This document shows, in pieces, positions 15,520 through 24,739 of a stretch of DNA of 64,000 nucleotides. The stretch is from Flagellimonas ochracea (GTDB taxonomy: Bacteria; Bacteroidota; Bacteroidia; Flavobacteriales; Flavobacteriaceae), in contig NZ_JAAABI010000004.1 of the NCBI RefSeq assembly GCF_009903685.1, forward strand, positions 124,001 through 188,000. Direction: 5' to 3'. The first letter of the stretch is position 1. Each line of letters begins with the position of its first letter. Under the pieces are notes generated by a model. It was not told where the DNA came from, searched no databases, and worked only from the letters and a program-made list of their open reading frames with translations. The position numbers and the translations under genes were made by a program.

Positions 15520-16143
15520 ATGGGGGATATTTTGGAAGTTTTTTTAGGACTTATTTTAGGGGCGATACTCATGTATTGGCTTTTTTCCATATTACGAAGG
15601 AAAAAGAACAGGGAAGTCACCAAACATCAGTCCACTATTTTGCTGGACAAGATTAGAAGTGTATGTAAGTTGGTTTCCGTGGAAGGGGATTTTGCAGAAA
15701 TCCATCATTACGAAAATACCAAAGAAGGGTTCATGAGCCTGTTTCGAAGCAGAAAAAAGGCGCTTGTTGTGGTAAAGGCCAAGGCGCAGATTGGATATGA
15801 TCTGGCCAAACTGAACTTAAAAGCAGATAACGCCAAAAAAAGAATCAAACTAGAAAATTTTCCAGAGCCTGAGGTGTTGTCAATAGAACCAGACCTTCAA
15901 TTTTATGATATCAAAAACGGATTGTTCAATAGTTTCTCGCCGGATGATATGACCAAACTGAACCAAGAAGCCAAAGAACTCATCAAACAAAAAATTCCAG
16001 AAAGCGGATTGATGGAAACGGCCAAAAAAGAAGCCCTGCAAGCTGTTCTTCTTGTAGAAAAGATCGTGGAAACCATTGGATGGACTTTGGACTACTCTGC
16101 CCTAGAGATTTCAAGCAAGGAAAAAAATCTATTAGAAGAATAA
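15520..16143 (+). CDS. DUF4230 domain protein, membrane-anchored
   Basis: 207 residues with one N-terminal membrane helix (about 3-24, ending in RRKKNRE, so the bulk probably faces out), then a DUF4230 domain: SVCKLVSVEGDFAEIHHYEN, KALVVVKAKAQIGYDLAKLN, and FPEPEVLSIEPDLQFYDIKNGLFN. The function of DUF4230 is unknown. It follows the cyclase gene by 32 nt and a TATATTTA sequence in that gap could act as an internal -7 box. Confidence 0.8.
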   Translation: MGDILEVFLGLILGAILMYWLFSILRRKKNREVTKHQSTILLDKIRSVCKLVSVEGDFAEIHHYENTKEGFMSLFRSRKKALVVVKAKAQIGYDLAKLNLKADNAKKRIKLENFPEPEVLSIEPDLQFYDIKNGLFNSFSPDDMTKLNQEAKELIKQKIPESGLMETAKKEALQAVLLVEKIVETIGWTLDYSALEISSKEKNLLEE

Positions 16144-16149
16144 AAAGAT

Positions 16150-16551
16150 ATGAAAACAAAGGTCATGATTGCTTTTTTTTTGGGGATTGCATCATTTGGT
16201 CTTGCTCAAGACCAATTGAATAAAACAGCATTTGATCATACTTTTACACATACGGTATATTTTTGGCTGAAAAATCCAGACAGTCAATCCGATAGAAATC
16301 TTTTTGAGCGTTCCTTGAAATCATTTCTTGATAAATCCAAATACGCTAAGACCAATTTTGTGGGAACTCCACCAAGTGCCACGCGCGATGTGGTTGATGA
16401 TTCTTTTACCTATGCCCTAATTGTCACTTTTGAATCTGCAGAAGCACAAGAAGCCTATCAAAATGAAGAGGTCCATTTGACATTTATAGAAGAATGCAAG
16501 GACTTATGGGAAAAAGTAGTGGTCTATGACGCATTAGGAGTGGACAAATGA
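16150..16551 (+). CDS. Secreted Dabb (stress-responsive A/B barrel) protein
   Basis: 133 residues with a cleavable signal peptide (MKTKVMIAFFLGIASFGLAQ), then a ferredoxin-like Dabb domain: FTHTVYFWLKNPDSQSDRNLFERSL, FVGTPPSATRDVVDDSFTYALIVTFES, EAYQNEEVHLTFIEECKDLW. These small dimeric barrels have varied or unknown roles; export to the periplasm is common in Bacteroidota. It overlaps the start of the next gene by 4 nt. Confidence 0.8.
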   Translation: MKTKVMIAFFLGIASFGLAQDQLNKTAFDHTFTHTVYFWLKNPDSQSDRNLFERSLKSFLDKSKYAKTNFVGTPPSATRDVVDDSFTYALIVTFESAEAQEAYQNEEVHLTFIEECKDLWEKVVVYDALGVDK

Positions 16552-16907
16552 ACATAGAAGATTTAAGAACCTATTGTTTGGCAAAAAAAGGTGCTGCTGA
16601 AGACTTTCCTTTTGATTTGGATACCTTGGTCTTTAAGGTCATGGGTAAAATGTTTGCTTTGATTCCCCTGGAGCGAGTTCCCTCGCAGTGCAATTTGAAA
16701 TGTGACCCTGAAAGGGCCTTAGTGCTTCGAGAAGAATATGATGGCCTTATCACTCCCGGATACCATATGAGCAAAAAACATTGGAACACCCTTCTTTTGG
16801 AAAACTTACCGCCCCAATTAATCAAAGATTTGGTGGACCATTCCTATAACTTGGTAGTGGCGGGCCTCACTAAAAAGCTTAGAGAAGAATTGGAGGATTT
16901 AGGTTGA
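16548..16907 (+). CDS. MmcQ/YjbR family protein
   Basis: 119 residues of the YjbR (CyaY-like) fold. It shows AEDFPFDLDTLVFKVMGKMFAL, LKCDPERALVLREEYDGLITPGYHMSKKHWN split across about residues 50-85, and a C-terminal SYNLVVAGLTKKLREEL helix. It is often annotated as DNA-binding by analogy, but no specific function is established. It is coupled by an ATGA overlap to the Dabb gene and is followed 5 nt later by the MutS-like gene. Confidence 0.82.
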   Translation: MNIEDLRTYCLAKKGAAEDFPFDLDTLVFKVMGKMFALIPLERVPSQCNLKCDPERALVLREEYDGLITPGYHMSKKHWNTLLLENLPPQLIKDLVDHSYNLVVAGLTKKLREELEDLG

Positions 16908-16912
16908 TTTAA

Positions 16913-18682
16913 ATGGAAAAACTTCGCATATTCTACACGCAAAATTTAAGCAAGCACAGGAACGCGCTTCAACAGGTGAAGAGGGGGCTGAACTTCCTGG
17001 CCCTTCTTCGCCTGACTGTTTTTTTACTTGTTGCATTGAGCATGTATTTTTTTTGGAGTAGTTGGATTGCACCATGGATTTTTCTTCTAGGGTTGGTGGT
17101 TTTTTTGTATTTAGTGTCCAGGTACGTCGATTATAAACGGGAAAAAGCATATTTGGAGCGCTTGGTGACAATTAATGAAACTGAGTTGGTTGTATTGGAG
17201 GGACGTTTTCATCATTTGTTCAATGGAGAAGAATTTATGGAACAGGGCCATCCCTATGCCCAAGATTTGGATTTGTTCGGAAGAGGATCTTTTTATCAAT
17301 ATTGCAATAGAACAGCACTAGGGCAGGGGAGCAAGATGTTGGCAAAGCTTTTGCTGGATGATATGCCCGCAGATATTTCTAAAAAACAGGAGGCCATAAA
17401 AGAATTATCAGCACTTCCCGAATGGCGCCAGCAGTTCTGGGCTTTGGCCGGAAACAGGCGCCCCAAAGTTTCTCACGAAGTCGTATCCCATTGGATGAAA
17501 AACCATAAACCCTTTGTACCCGTTTGGATGCGTTATTTTGCCCCTGGGTTTTTGGTGATATCCATACTATTGATCGTAGGCGGCATTTTGGGATTTTTCC
17601 CTGAAAGCTTAATCCTGATTTGGTATCTGTTGGGGTGGATAATAGTAGGACGCTTTGGCAAAAAGTCCATGCGGTTTTCCTCACATGTATCCCAAGCTTT
17701 CGATACTATCGTCCAATACCAAAGACTATTGGAAGAGCTTGAACACCGGGATTTCAATGCGGTGCTGTTGAAGGAGTTCAAAGAGAGTTTGCATTTAAAT
17801 GGGGATAGCGTCTCCAAAACCTTAAAAAAATTTAAGCGTTTTATGTCCATGCTGGAGCAGCAGAACAACTTGATGGTTGTTATTTTTGGCCAGGGACTGA
17901 TGCTTTGGACTCCCTATTTTGTAAATCGATTGGAGGCTTGGATGGATAAATACGGTTCACAGGTTGAAGATTGGTTCAAGGCCATAGCCTATTTCGATGC
18001 GTACAATTGTTTGGGCAACTATGCCTTTAATCATCCAGACCATACCTATCCCAAAATTCTAAAAAACCGTTTGGTGCTGGAAGTGAAGGATTTGGGGCAT
18101 CCATTAATTAATGCGGAGAAGAACGTGTTGAACAATTTTTCGATTGACAGGGGCCGTTTCAGCATTATTACAGGGGCGAATATGGCCGGTAAAAGTACTT
18201 TTTTAAGGGCCGTTGCCCTTCAAATTGTTATGGCCAATGTTGGTTTGCCGGTAAAGGGAAAGGATGTAAAATACACTCCAGTACGTTTGTTGACCAGCAT
18301 GCGTTCATCGGACTCCTTGACCGATGATACTTCTTACTTTTATGCAGAGCTAAAACGACTGAAGTATATTATTGATGAACTTGGAAAGGGGGATTGTTTT
18401 GTGGTTTTAGATGAAATTTTAAAGGGAACCAATAGTGTTGACAAAGCAGAAGGCTCCAAAAAGTTTGTAGAACGCTTAGTGCACTCGGGAACAACAGGCT
18501 TAGTGGCTACCCATGATTTAAGTCTCTGTGAATTGTCACAAAAACTTCCCCAAGTGGAAAACCACTATTTTGATGCCCAGATTGTGGATGGAGCGCTTTA
18601 TTTCGATTACAAATACAGGTCCGGTATTTGCCAAAACATGAACGCTTCATTTTTGCTCAAAGACATGGGTATTGTGGACTGA
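16913..18682 (+). CDS. Membrane-anchored MutS-like ATPase
   Basis: 589 residues. The C-terminal third is a MutS ATPase domain with Walker A GANMAGKSTFLRA (about 423), SMRSSDSLTDDTSYFYAEL, Walker B CFVVLDEILKGTNSVDK (about 500) and ATHDLSLCEL. Unlike MutS it has no mismatch-recognition domain. Instead there are two pairs of membrane helices, at about 25-65 and 205-245, flanking a soluble stretch, and then a MutS-core-like helical region. MutS-like proteins of this layout recur in Bacteroidota with no known role; mismatch repair is unlikely. It is the last gene of the operon, and its stop abuts that of the convergent DUF4407 gene with no spacer. Confidence 0.82.
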   Translation: MEKLRIFYTQNLSKHRNALQQVKRGLNFLALLRLTVFLLVALSMYFFWSSWIAPWIFLLGLVVFLYLVSRYVDYKREKAYLERLVTINETELVVLEGRFHHLFNGEEFMEQGHPYAQDLDLFGRGSFYQYCNRTALGQGSKMLAKLLLDDMPADISKKQEAIKELSALPEWRQQFWALAGNRRPKVSHEVVSHWMKNHKPFVPVWMRYFAPGFLVISILLIVGGILGFFPESLILIWYLLGWIIVGRFGKKSMRFSSHVSQAFDTIVQYQRLLEELEHRDFNAVLLKEFKESLHLNGDSVSKTLKKFKRFMSMLEQQNNLMVVIFGQGLMLWTPYFVNRLEAWMDKYGSQVEDWFKAIAYFDAYNCLGNYAFNHPDHTYPKILKNRLVLEVKDLGHPLINAEKNVLNNFSIDRGRFSIITGANMAGKSTFLRAVALQIVMANVGLPVKGKDVKYTPVRLLTSMRSSDSLTDDTSYFYAELKRLKYIIDELGKGDCFVVLDEILKGTNSVDKAEGSKKFVERLVHSGTTGLVATHDLSLCELSQKLPQVENHYFDAQIVDGALYFDYKYRSGICQNMNASFLLKDMGIVD

Positions 18683-19783
18683 TCAAAGTCCTTTTACCTG
18701 CGTGTTATAAAAAGAATTGGCCTGTAATCGAAGTAGCTCTTCTGCTTTTTCTTTCTTGTAACGATACAGTTCTTCCTCATCTTTTATATCGGAGTATACT
18801 TTTTCGTTGAGCGAAGCATCTGTTCCCAGCAGTAATTTTCGCTGCGTCACTTTCTGGGTCACCCAAGTAGCGACTACACTTTCCTGTTCCTCAAACTTGT
18901 ATTCGTATTCACCTTTTGGTACCAATAATTTAGCAATGATGGGAGCCGTTTCAATTGCCAAGAACAGTAAAAAGATGAAGAAGGAAGGGAGCCAAGGTAA
19001 TTTTCCCAGGGCATTTATGCGAGCCATGAGACCGTCAAAACCATCAATGATGGGCTGTGAATTGCCCACCGCCGTATTATAATCGGCATTTAGAGCGGCA
19101 ATTTCCGCTTCCACAGCGGCAATTTTTTCGCTGTTAGTAGTCTTCAGCTCCTTGAGCTCGGCGAGGTAAGTATCATGCTTTTCTCTTTTTTCTTTGTATA
19201 CGGGACCTTTACCAAGTAACCCGGTTCCAGCGGTACCTTCGGCTTCTGAAATGTAGGTATCATAAAGGGCATTGGTGGCTGCCTCTTTTTCGGCTATTTC
19301 ATTTTTCAACTGGGCTATTTCTTGGTCGAGACTTTCTATTTTGGGCGTGTATTGCAGCGCCAATTGCTGTTTGTTGTTCAAGGTCATTGCATTTTTCTCT
19401 TCCAAGAGCACCTGATCGATTTCCTTTTCGAAAATCTTCAGCTCCAAGGGTTTGGAAATCACTATCGCAATAATCATAGCCAAAACAATTCGAGGTGTAG
19501 CCTGCCATAGTTCACTTTTAAAACTATCCCGTTTTTTAATGGTTGATACTATGTATCGGTCTAAATTAAAGATTAAGAGCCCCCATATTAATCCAAAGAA
19601 AATGGAGGTATAAATATTGTCAAAAACGGTGAAGAGGGCATAACCACTGGAAATAAAGGCCATAACAGCTGTAAAAAATACTGTGGCGCCGATACCCACA
19701 TACTTATTGCGCTCTCCGTTGGAACAGGACTCTAGAATATGGGTATCCGCTCCCGAGCAGAAGATAAAAAAACGTTGAAGCAT
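18683..19783 (-). CDS. DUF4407 domain membrane protein
   Basis: 366 residues. Two N-terminal membrane hairpin helices (about 30-75) precede LIFNLDRYIVSTIKK, a further helix (about 92-110), a long coiled coil (about 120-240, rich in E, K, L and A) and one more helix near WLPSFFIFLLFLAIETAPIIAKLL. This is the DUF4407 layout, common in Bacteroidota and of unknown function; the coiled coil suggests an oligomeric membrane scaffold. The stop codon is directly adjacent to that of the MutS-like gene. The upstream gap (19784-19965) shows only a short palindrome (TAAGGGC and GCCCTTA, 19919-19933). Confidence 0.85.
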   Translation of the reverse strand: MLQRFFIFCSGADTHILESCSNGERNKYVGIGATVFFTAVMAFISSGYALFTVFDNIYTSIFFGLIWGLLIFNLDRYIVSTIKKRDSFKSELWQATPRIVLAMIIAIVISKPLELKIFEKEIDQVLLEEKNAMTLNNKQQLALQYTPKIESLDQEIAQLKNEIAEKEAATNALYDTYISEAEGTAGTGLLGKGPVYKEKREKHDTYLAELKELKTTNSEKIAAVEAEIAALNADYNTAVGNSQPIIDGFDGLMARINALGKLPWLPSFFIFLLFLAIETAPIIAKLLVPKGEYEYKFEEQESVVATWVTQKVTQRKLLLGTDASLNEKVYSDIKDEEELYRYKKEKAEELLRLQANSFYNTQVKGL

Positions 19784-19965
19784 AACTGTGTTCTCTTTGA
19801 TTGATAGACTATTAGAACGTGGACATCATTGATTTGTTACACATTTTGTCCTGCAAAAGTTTTTTTGCCATCCTTTTTGTGCAATAAAGTTCTTGAATCC
19901 AAAAGATTTTCAAGTGGGTAAGGGCAGCCCTTAAAAAGCATAAAAAAAGTGCGAAAATATTGTGA

Positions 19966-21360
19966 TTATGATTCTTTTGCCATTTCGGTGTAATACTTGT
20001 AAAAGTAGGGAATGGTTTCAATGCCTTTCAAAAAATTCCATACCCCAAAATGTTCGTTGGGTGAGTGAATGGCATCGCTGTCCAGCCCAAAGCCCATCAA
20101 AATGGTTTTGCTGCCCAAAACCTGTTCGAACAAGGCTACGATGGGAATGCTTCCCCCAGTGCGTTCGGGAACAGGCTTCTTTCCAAAAGTCGTTTCGTAG
20201 GCTTTGGCCGCAGCTTGATATCCGACGCTATTAGTTCGGGTCACATAAGGCAATCCACCATGGTGTGGAGTCACCTTGACTTTAATTCCTTTGGGAGCTA
20301 TTGATTCAAAATGTTTTGTAAATAGGTTTGTAATTTCATCTGGATCTTGATTGGGCACCAACCGCATGGAAATTTTTGCATAAGCTTTACTGGCAATCAC
20401 TGTTTTGGCTCCCTCTCCGGTGTAACCGCCCCAAATACCGTTCACATCGAGCGTTGGTCGTATGGAGTACCGTTCTGGGGTCTTATATCCCTTTTCTCCG
20501 TAAACATCACCAATGTCCAAGGCTTTTTTATAGGCTTCCAAATCAAATGGGGCCTCCGCCATTTCGGCTCTTTCATCACTGGATAACTCCTCAACTTTGT
20601 CATAGAAACCAGGGATGGTAATATGATTGTTTTCATCATGCAAAGAAGCAATCATTTTGCTTAAGATATTGATGGGATTGGGTACCGCCCCGCCATAAAT
20701 TCCAGAATGTAAATCCCTGTTCGGTCCGGTAACTTCGACCTGCACATAGCTAAGTCCTCTAAGTCCCGTGGTGATGGAAGGAATATCGTTGGCAATCATC
20801 CCGGTATCAGAAATCAGAATGATGTCGTTTTTAAGCTTATCCTTATGGTCTTCCAGAAAATCGGCCAGACTGTCACTTCCAACCTCTTCCTCACCCTCTA
20901 TCATAAACTTAACATTGCAGGGCAGTTTATCGTTTTTGATCATAAATTCTACCGCTTTCACATGCATATAGAACTGTCCTTTGTCATCACAGGAACCACG
21001 GGCAAAAATTGCTCCGTGTGGATGTAGTTCCGTTTCCTTGATAACGGGTTCAAAAGGAGGCGATTTCCATAAATCCATTGGGTCTGGAGGTTGTACATCA
21101 TAATGGCCATAAACCAGTACGGTTGGCAAATTGGGATCAATGATTTTTTCTCCGTACACTACAGGGTAACCTTTGGTCTCACAAATTTCTACATTGTCGC
21201 AACCGGCGCTCGCGAGTGACTCCTCCACAGCTTTGGCCGTTTCCCAGACATCTTCGGAATAGGCGGGGTCTGCACTGATTGAAGGGATTCTTAAAAGTTC
21301 AATAAGCTCGTTTATGAACCGGTCTTTATTAGTGTTGATGTAATCTTTTATTTGCTCCAT
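19966..21360 (-). CDS. M20 family dipeptidase
   Basis: 464 residues from the ATG at 21360 (MEQIKDYINTNKDRF); an upstream in-frame start (21396) is less likely. Dinuclear zinc M20 peptidase: VLVYGHYDVQPPDP (first His ligand and catalytic Asp), ARGSCDDKGQ (bridging Asp), MIEGEEEVGSDSL (catalytic Glu-Glu), and a C-terminal GSIPIVALFEQVLG with His in SDAIHSPNEHFG. The lid dimerisation domain lies in the middle. The lack of a signal peptide places it in the cytoplasm, where it probably cleaves dipeptides. Confidence 0.9.
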   Translation of the reverse strand: MEQIKDYINTNKDRFINELIELLRIPSISADPAYSEDVWETAKAVEESLASAGCDNVEICETKGYPVVYGEKIIDPNLPTVLVYGHYDVQPPDPMDLWKSPPFEPVIKETELHPHGAIFARGSCDDKGQFYMHVKAVEFMIKNDKLPCNVKFMIEGEEEVGSDSLADFLEDHKDKLKNDIILISDTGMIANDIPSITTGLRGLSYVQVEVTGPNRDLHSGIYGGAVPNPINILSKMIASLHDENNHITIPGFYDKVEELSSDERAEMAEAPFDLEAYKKALDIGDVYGEKGYKTPERYSIRPTLDVNGIWGGYTGEGAKTVIASKAYAKISMRLVPNQDPDEITNLFTKHFESIAPKGIKVKVTPHHGGLPYVTRTNSVGYQAAAKAYETTFGKKPVPERTGGSIPIVALFEQVLGSKTILMGFGLDSDAIHSPNEHFGVWNFLKGIETIPYFYKYYTEMAKES

Positions 21361-21414
21361 ATTTTTGTAAAAACTGACTAAATGTACAAAAAACAAGTTT
21401 TTAAAAGCTGTGCA

Positions 21415-21444
21415 TTTGCATATTGGAAAATTGGATTATATTTG
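21415..21444 (+). promoter_or_regulatory. Promoter of tRNA-Leu
   Basis: -33 TTTG (21415-21418) and -7 TATATTTG (21437-21444) are spaced 18 nt apart, a textbook Bacteroidota housekeeping promoter. The mature tRNA starts 24 nt after the -7 box. Confidence 0.75.
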
Positions 21445-21467
21445 CATCCCGGTAAATATCGGTGCCT

Positions 21468-21549
21468 GCGGGTGTGGTGGAACTGGTAGACACGCTAGAC
21501 TTAGGATCTAGTGCCGCGAGGCGTGGGGGTTCGACTCCCTTCACCCGCA
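21468..21549 (+). tRNA. tRNA-Leu (anticodon UAG)
   Basis: An 82-nt class II tRNA. The acceptor stem is GCGGGTG/CACCCGC with discriminator A at 21549, and CCA is not encoded. The D arm is followed by anticodon stem CTAGA/TCTAG with loop CTTAGGA, giving anticodon TAG (reads CUA/CUG). It has a long variable arm (TGCCGCGAGGCG) and a T arm GGGGGTTCGACTCCC. Confidence 0.97.
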
Positions 21550-21552
21550 CAG

Positions 21553-21585
21553 AAAGCTCTCAAATTGTTGAGGGCTTTTTTATTT
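21553..21585 (+). terminator. Terminator after tRNA-Leu
   Basis: The stem AAGCTCTCAA/TTGAGGGCTT with an ATTG loop is followed by a T-run starting at 21576. Confidence 0.75.
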
Positions 21586-21682
21586 TGGACTGTTTTCTCT
21601 GATTTGATTTTTAAAGTGAGTTTAAAATAATGGGTTGGGATACTTGAGCTACCTAACTCAATTCAATTGATGAATTGAATTG

Positions 21683-22387
21683 TCAAAAACGACCAATATA
21701 ATTGTCCCCTACAATCCTATCATATACTTGGTTTCGAAGTGTTTTACTGATCTGGATTTTGTGGTTTGCCACATAAAGTAAAGACCCTTCAATCTTTTTT
21801 ACATGTTTTATGCCCACCAAAAATGACCTGTGTACCCGCATGAATTTTGCTTTGGGAAGTTGATTTTCGATATGGCGCATGGAGACAAGGGTCAGATATT
21901 TATCGGTTACCGTGTGAATAAAGATGTAGTCTTTTGCAGTTTCTACAAAAGTGATGTCATCAATGGATATGCGAACCAAGATACCATCAGACTTAATAAA
22001 AATATAATCACTGCCCTCTACCAAATCGGTTTTGTTCAATGAAATAGTCTTGTCCACAGCCTTTAAAAACCGATTGTAGGAAAAAGGTTTTAGTAAGAAG
22101 TCCACAGCATTGAGGTCAAAACCTTCCAAAGCAAACTCGCGGTATGCCGTTGTAAAAATAACTCGGGGAGGGGCATGGAGTGCTTTCATCAATTCCAGAC
22201 CTGTCATATTTGGCATCTGAATATCCAAGAACATGAGATCAACGGTATTCGATTTTAAAAATTCCATGGCATCCAGAGCAGATGCCATAGAGCCCTTGAG
22301 TTCCAAAAAAGGTGTTTGGGACACAAAATCCTCAAGACCTTTTCGGGCAAGATTTTCGTCATCAACGATTAAGCATTTTAGTTTCAT
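21683..22387 (-). CDS. LytTR-type response regulator
   Basis: 234 residues. Receiver domain (1-115) with acidic pocket VDDEN, phospho-acceptor Asp in LMFLDIQMPNMTG (about 54), threonine in IFTTAYREFALEGF and lysine in FLLKPFSY. The C-terminal LytTR DNA-binding domain (about 135-234) has YIFIKSDGILVRISIDDITFVE and FMRVHRSFLVGIKHV. It overlaps the sensor kinase gene by 26 nt and is thus translated downstream of it. The target genes are unknown; the adjacent amidohydrolase lipoprotein is one candidate. Confidence 0.92.
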   Translation of the reverse strand: MKLKCLIVDDENLARKGLEDFVSQTPFLELKGSMASALDAMEFLKSNTVDLMFLDIQMPNMTGLELMKALHAPPRVIFTTAYREFALEGFDLNAVDFLLKPFSYNRFLKAVDKTISLNKTDLVEGSDYIFIKSDGILVRISIDDITFVETAKDYIFIHTVTDKYLTLVSMRHIENQLPKAKFMRVHRSFLVGIKHVKKIEGSLLYVANHKIQISKTLRNQVYDRIVGDNYIGRF

Positions 22388-23417
22388 CCAATTCTATTTT
22401 CAAGTTCACGATAAATCTTTCCTCCATATCTTTTATTGTAAGAACATGCCGGTTGGAATATATAAGTTCCAATCTCCGCTTAAGGTTGGTTATACCTATT
22501 CCTTTTTGGTCTTTATGCTTGACTCTTGTTTTGGTTCGATTTGCCGAAGTGTTCTGCACATTGAAGTTCAGTACGCTATCGCTTGAGATATCTGCTTGCA
22601 CTTGAATTTCATACCCTCTGCTGTTCTGGCCATGTTTAAAGGCGTTTTCAACAATGGGAAGCAAGAGCATTGGGGATATGTGAAGTTCCCCAAGATTTTT
22701 TGGGAAGTTATGAATCACAGTGACCAAATCGGAATGCCTAACACTTTCGATGTTGATATAATTGGCGAGGTTTTCAAATTCACGTTCCAGACTAATATGT
22801 TTCTTACCTGTCTCATAAAGTTGATAGCTCAACAGCTCCGAAAACTCCAACAACATTTTTTTTCCAGCATTTAAGTTCCTGTTCATCATTACATAAATAC
22901 TATTGAGGGAATTGAAAAGGAAATGAGGGTTGATTTGACTCTTTAATAAACTCAGTTCAGTTTCTAGATGCTTTTGTTCTATTTCCCTTAAAACCTGTTC
23001 CTTTTTGTACCATTGATCTATAAGAAATAGTGTCATGGACAGACACAAGGAAAGAATAACTTCTGTCGCTATGGCAATCCTACCCTCAAAACTATGAAAG
23101 AAATTGGCGGTTGGCAGATAAACGTTTATCCTCGAAAAATAGTAATGCAGATAATGGGAGGAAAACCAAGTGGCAAGAATAATACATAGTATCAAAAAGA
23201 TCAGATAATGGGCTATTTTCTTGTTCAACAAAAATTTTGGAGCCAAAAAATAAAGATTGAAATAGACCAGAACCGCATAAGGGACAAAGGCAACTAAATT
23301 TGTCCGAAAGTTGTCCAATAAATCACGGTGATAATTCAGGTCGTGGGTGCTCCACAACATTACGAATATTGCCCAAAACAACAAATGTCGGGCCACTCTT
23401 GACCACTCTTTTTTCAT
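22362..23417 (-). CDS. LytS-type sensor histidine kinase
   Basis: 351 residues. Four hydrophobic segments (about 10-30, 40-60, 70-95, 115-135) make a membrane sensor with almost no periplasmic loop. A His_kinase domain follows, with the phospho-acceptor in QINPHFLFNSLNSIYVMM (about 165). The ATP-binding lobe has LLPIVENAFKHG (N box) and GIGITNLKRRLELIY (G box). It pairs with the overlapping LytTR regulator. A perfect 7-bp inverted repeat (23446-23464) lies just upstream of its start. Confidence 0.9.
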   Translation of the reverse strand: MKKEWSRVARHLLFWAIFVMLWSTHDLNYHRDLLDNFRTNLVAFVPYAVLVYFNLYFLAPKFLLNKKIAHYLIFLILCIILATWFSSHYLHYYFSRINVYLPTANFFHSFEGRIAIATEVILSLCLSMTLFLIDQWYKKEQVLREIEQKHLETELSLLKSQINPHFLFNSLNSIYVMMNRNLNAGKKMLLEFSELLSYQLYETGKKHISLEREFENLANYINIESVRHSDLVTVIHNFPKNLGELHISPMLLLPIVENAFKHGQNSRGYEIQVQADISSDSVLNFNVQNTSANRTKTRVKHKDQKGIGITNLKRRLELIYSNRHVLTIKDMEERFIVNLKIELDETKMLNR

Positions 23418-23445
23418 TTATCACGGATTGTTTTTCCTGCGAATC

Positions 23446-23464
23446 AATTATCATAAAGATAATT
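23446..23464. promoter_or_regulatory. Inverted repeat upstream of the LytS/LytTR operon
   Basis: AATTATC-ATAAA-GATAATT, 29 bp before the kinase start codon and just downstream of the amidohydrolase stop. It could be an operator for the kinase-regulator pair or a weak hairpin ending the upstream transcript. LytTR proteins usually bind direct repeats, so it may serve another protein. Confidence 0.35.
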
Positions 23465-23479
23465 AATTGATCTCCATTG

Positions 23480-24739
23480 TCAGTTTAAGATAGTGCCCTG
23501 CTTTATTCTCAACTCAATCCCTTCCGTAATACCAACAATATTTTCTAGAGGGTTTGTTTCCAACACCAAAAAGCTTGCCTCGTATCCCTCGAAAAGCTTG
23601 CCAACCTTCCTATTGGGAAAAATAGTCTCCGTTGAATTCTCGGTCCACATTTTAAGCAACTCCAAGTTGGTAAAAACACCTAGGTTTTGCAGCAATTGGA
23701 ACTCGCCAGCGGAGTTTCCATTGAAATTATCCGATCCTACTGCAAGTTTGGCTCCCACTTTTTTAAATTGTTTGAGGTTGTGGCGAATGTTATCCATTAG
23801 TATTTGAAAATTGGGTTGCTTTGCCCTTTTTCTTATCAAAGAAACGGTGGTGACTATAGTGATTCCTTTTTCTTTGGCCATTTTAATGTCTTCAGGGTCA
23901 ATGGTCTGGCCATGGGTTATTTCAGGTAAATGTGCAACCTCGTCCACATTCGCCTCTACGGCCACATGAAAATCATAAGCTGTCTCTACATGGGCACTAA
24001 CACGCAGCCCGTCAGTATGGGCTTTTTCTACAATTTTGTTCACTAGATTAGGATTCAGTCCCTTTTTTCCAAAATAGGTGGGGTCATTCTTTCGCTTCTC
24101 ATACTCCTCCGAATACAATAGATTGATTTTTATGAAATCTGGCTCAAATGAAAGGATATGCCCCCATTTTTTGTTTAGATCCTGTTCCGAGTCGATTATG
24201 AAGTAACCATGCGACTCAATATCTTGTTTGGAATCAAATACGTCATAATAACCCCAATCAAAGAATTTTTCACGGATTGCTACCGGATGTCCTCCCGTGC
24301 CAGTTAAAGGCGCATACGTTGTACTAACATCCAACCCTGATGGTTTGTTGTAAAGGTGCATCAATGGTTCTAGCTGCATCCTAATGGCTGATAAATGCTT
24401 AACATAAAACACACCATTTTTGAGGTAGTTGTCGATACGTTTTTCCAGTTCGTAATCACTTTCCAAGTTGTGATTATGAGCCTCGGCAAAGGGAGGGATC
24501 ACAAATTTGCCTGAAAGGTCTAATACGGTATCAACCTCATTTTCAATTTTATCAAAATAGAGCAATCCATCCTCGACCCAAAAAGTCCGTTTGATGAATT
24601 CTTCTCCATTGAACCATTTTCCGTTGATCAACTGCATTGTTATACTCTCAGGATTTTTTATAGCAACTTTTTCAGGTTCTTTTAGCCTTGGAATGCATGA
24701 AAAAATTAAGGGAAGTATTAATAACAAATATGGTTTCAT
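23480..24739 (-). CDS. Amidohydrolase family lipoprotein
   Basis: 419 residues. The signal MKPYLLLILPLIFSC ends in a lipobox cysteine at 15, so it is anchored to a membrane facing the periplasm or surface. A metal-dependent hydrolase barrel follows, with H-x-H in FAEAHNHN (about 107-109), HVETAYDFH (about 252) and EVAHLPEITHG, and Asp in LAVGSDNFNG. The first metal site reads A-E-A-H-N-H, not the common D-x-H-x-H. The substrate is unknown. It lies upstream of the LytS/LytTR pair on the same strand with a 62-nt gap. Confidence 0.82.
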   Translation of the reverse strand: MKPYLLLILPLIFSCIPRLKEPEKVAIKNPESITMQLINGKWFNGEEFIKRTFWVEDGLLYFDKIENEVDTVLDLSGKFVIPPFAEAHNHNLESDYELEKRIDNYLKNGVFYVKHLSAIRMQLEPLMHLYNKPSGLDVSTTYAPLTGTGGHPVAIREKFFDWGYYDVFDSKQDIESHGYFIIDSEQDLNKKWGHILSFEPDFIKINLLYSEEYEKRKNDPTYFGKKGLNPNLVNKIVEKAHTDGLRVSAHVETAYDFHVAVEANVDEVAHLPEITHGQTIDPEDIKMAKEKGITIVTTVSLIRKRAKQPNFQILMDNIRHNLKQFKKVGAKLAVGSDNFNGNSAGEFQLLQNLGVFTNLELLKMWTENSTETIFPNRKVGKLFEGYEASFLVLETNPLENIVGITEGIELRIKQGTILN

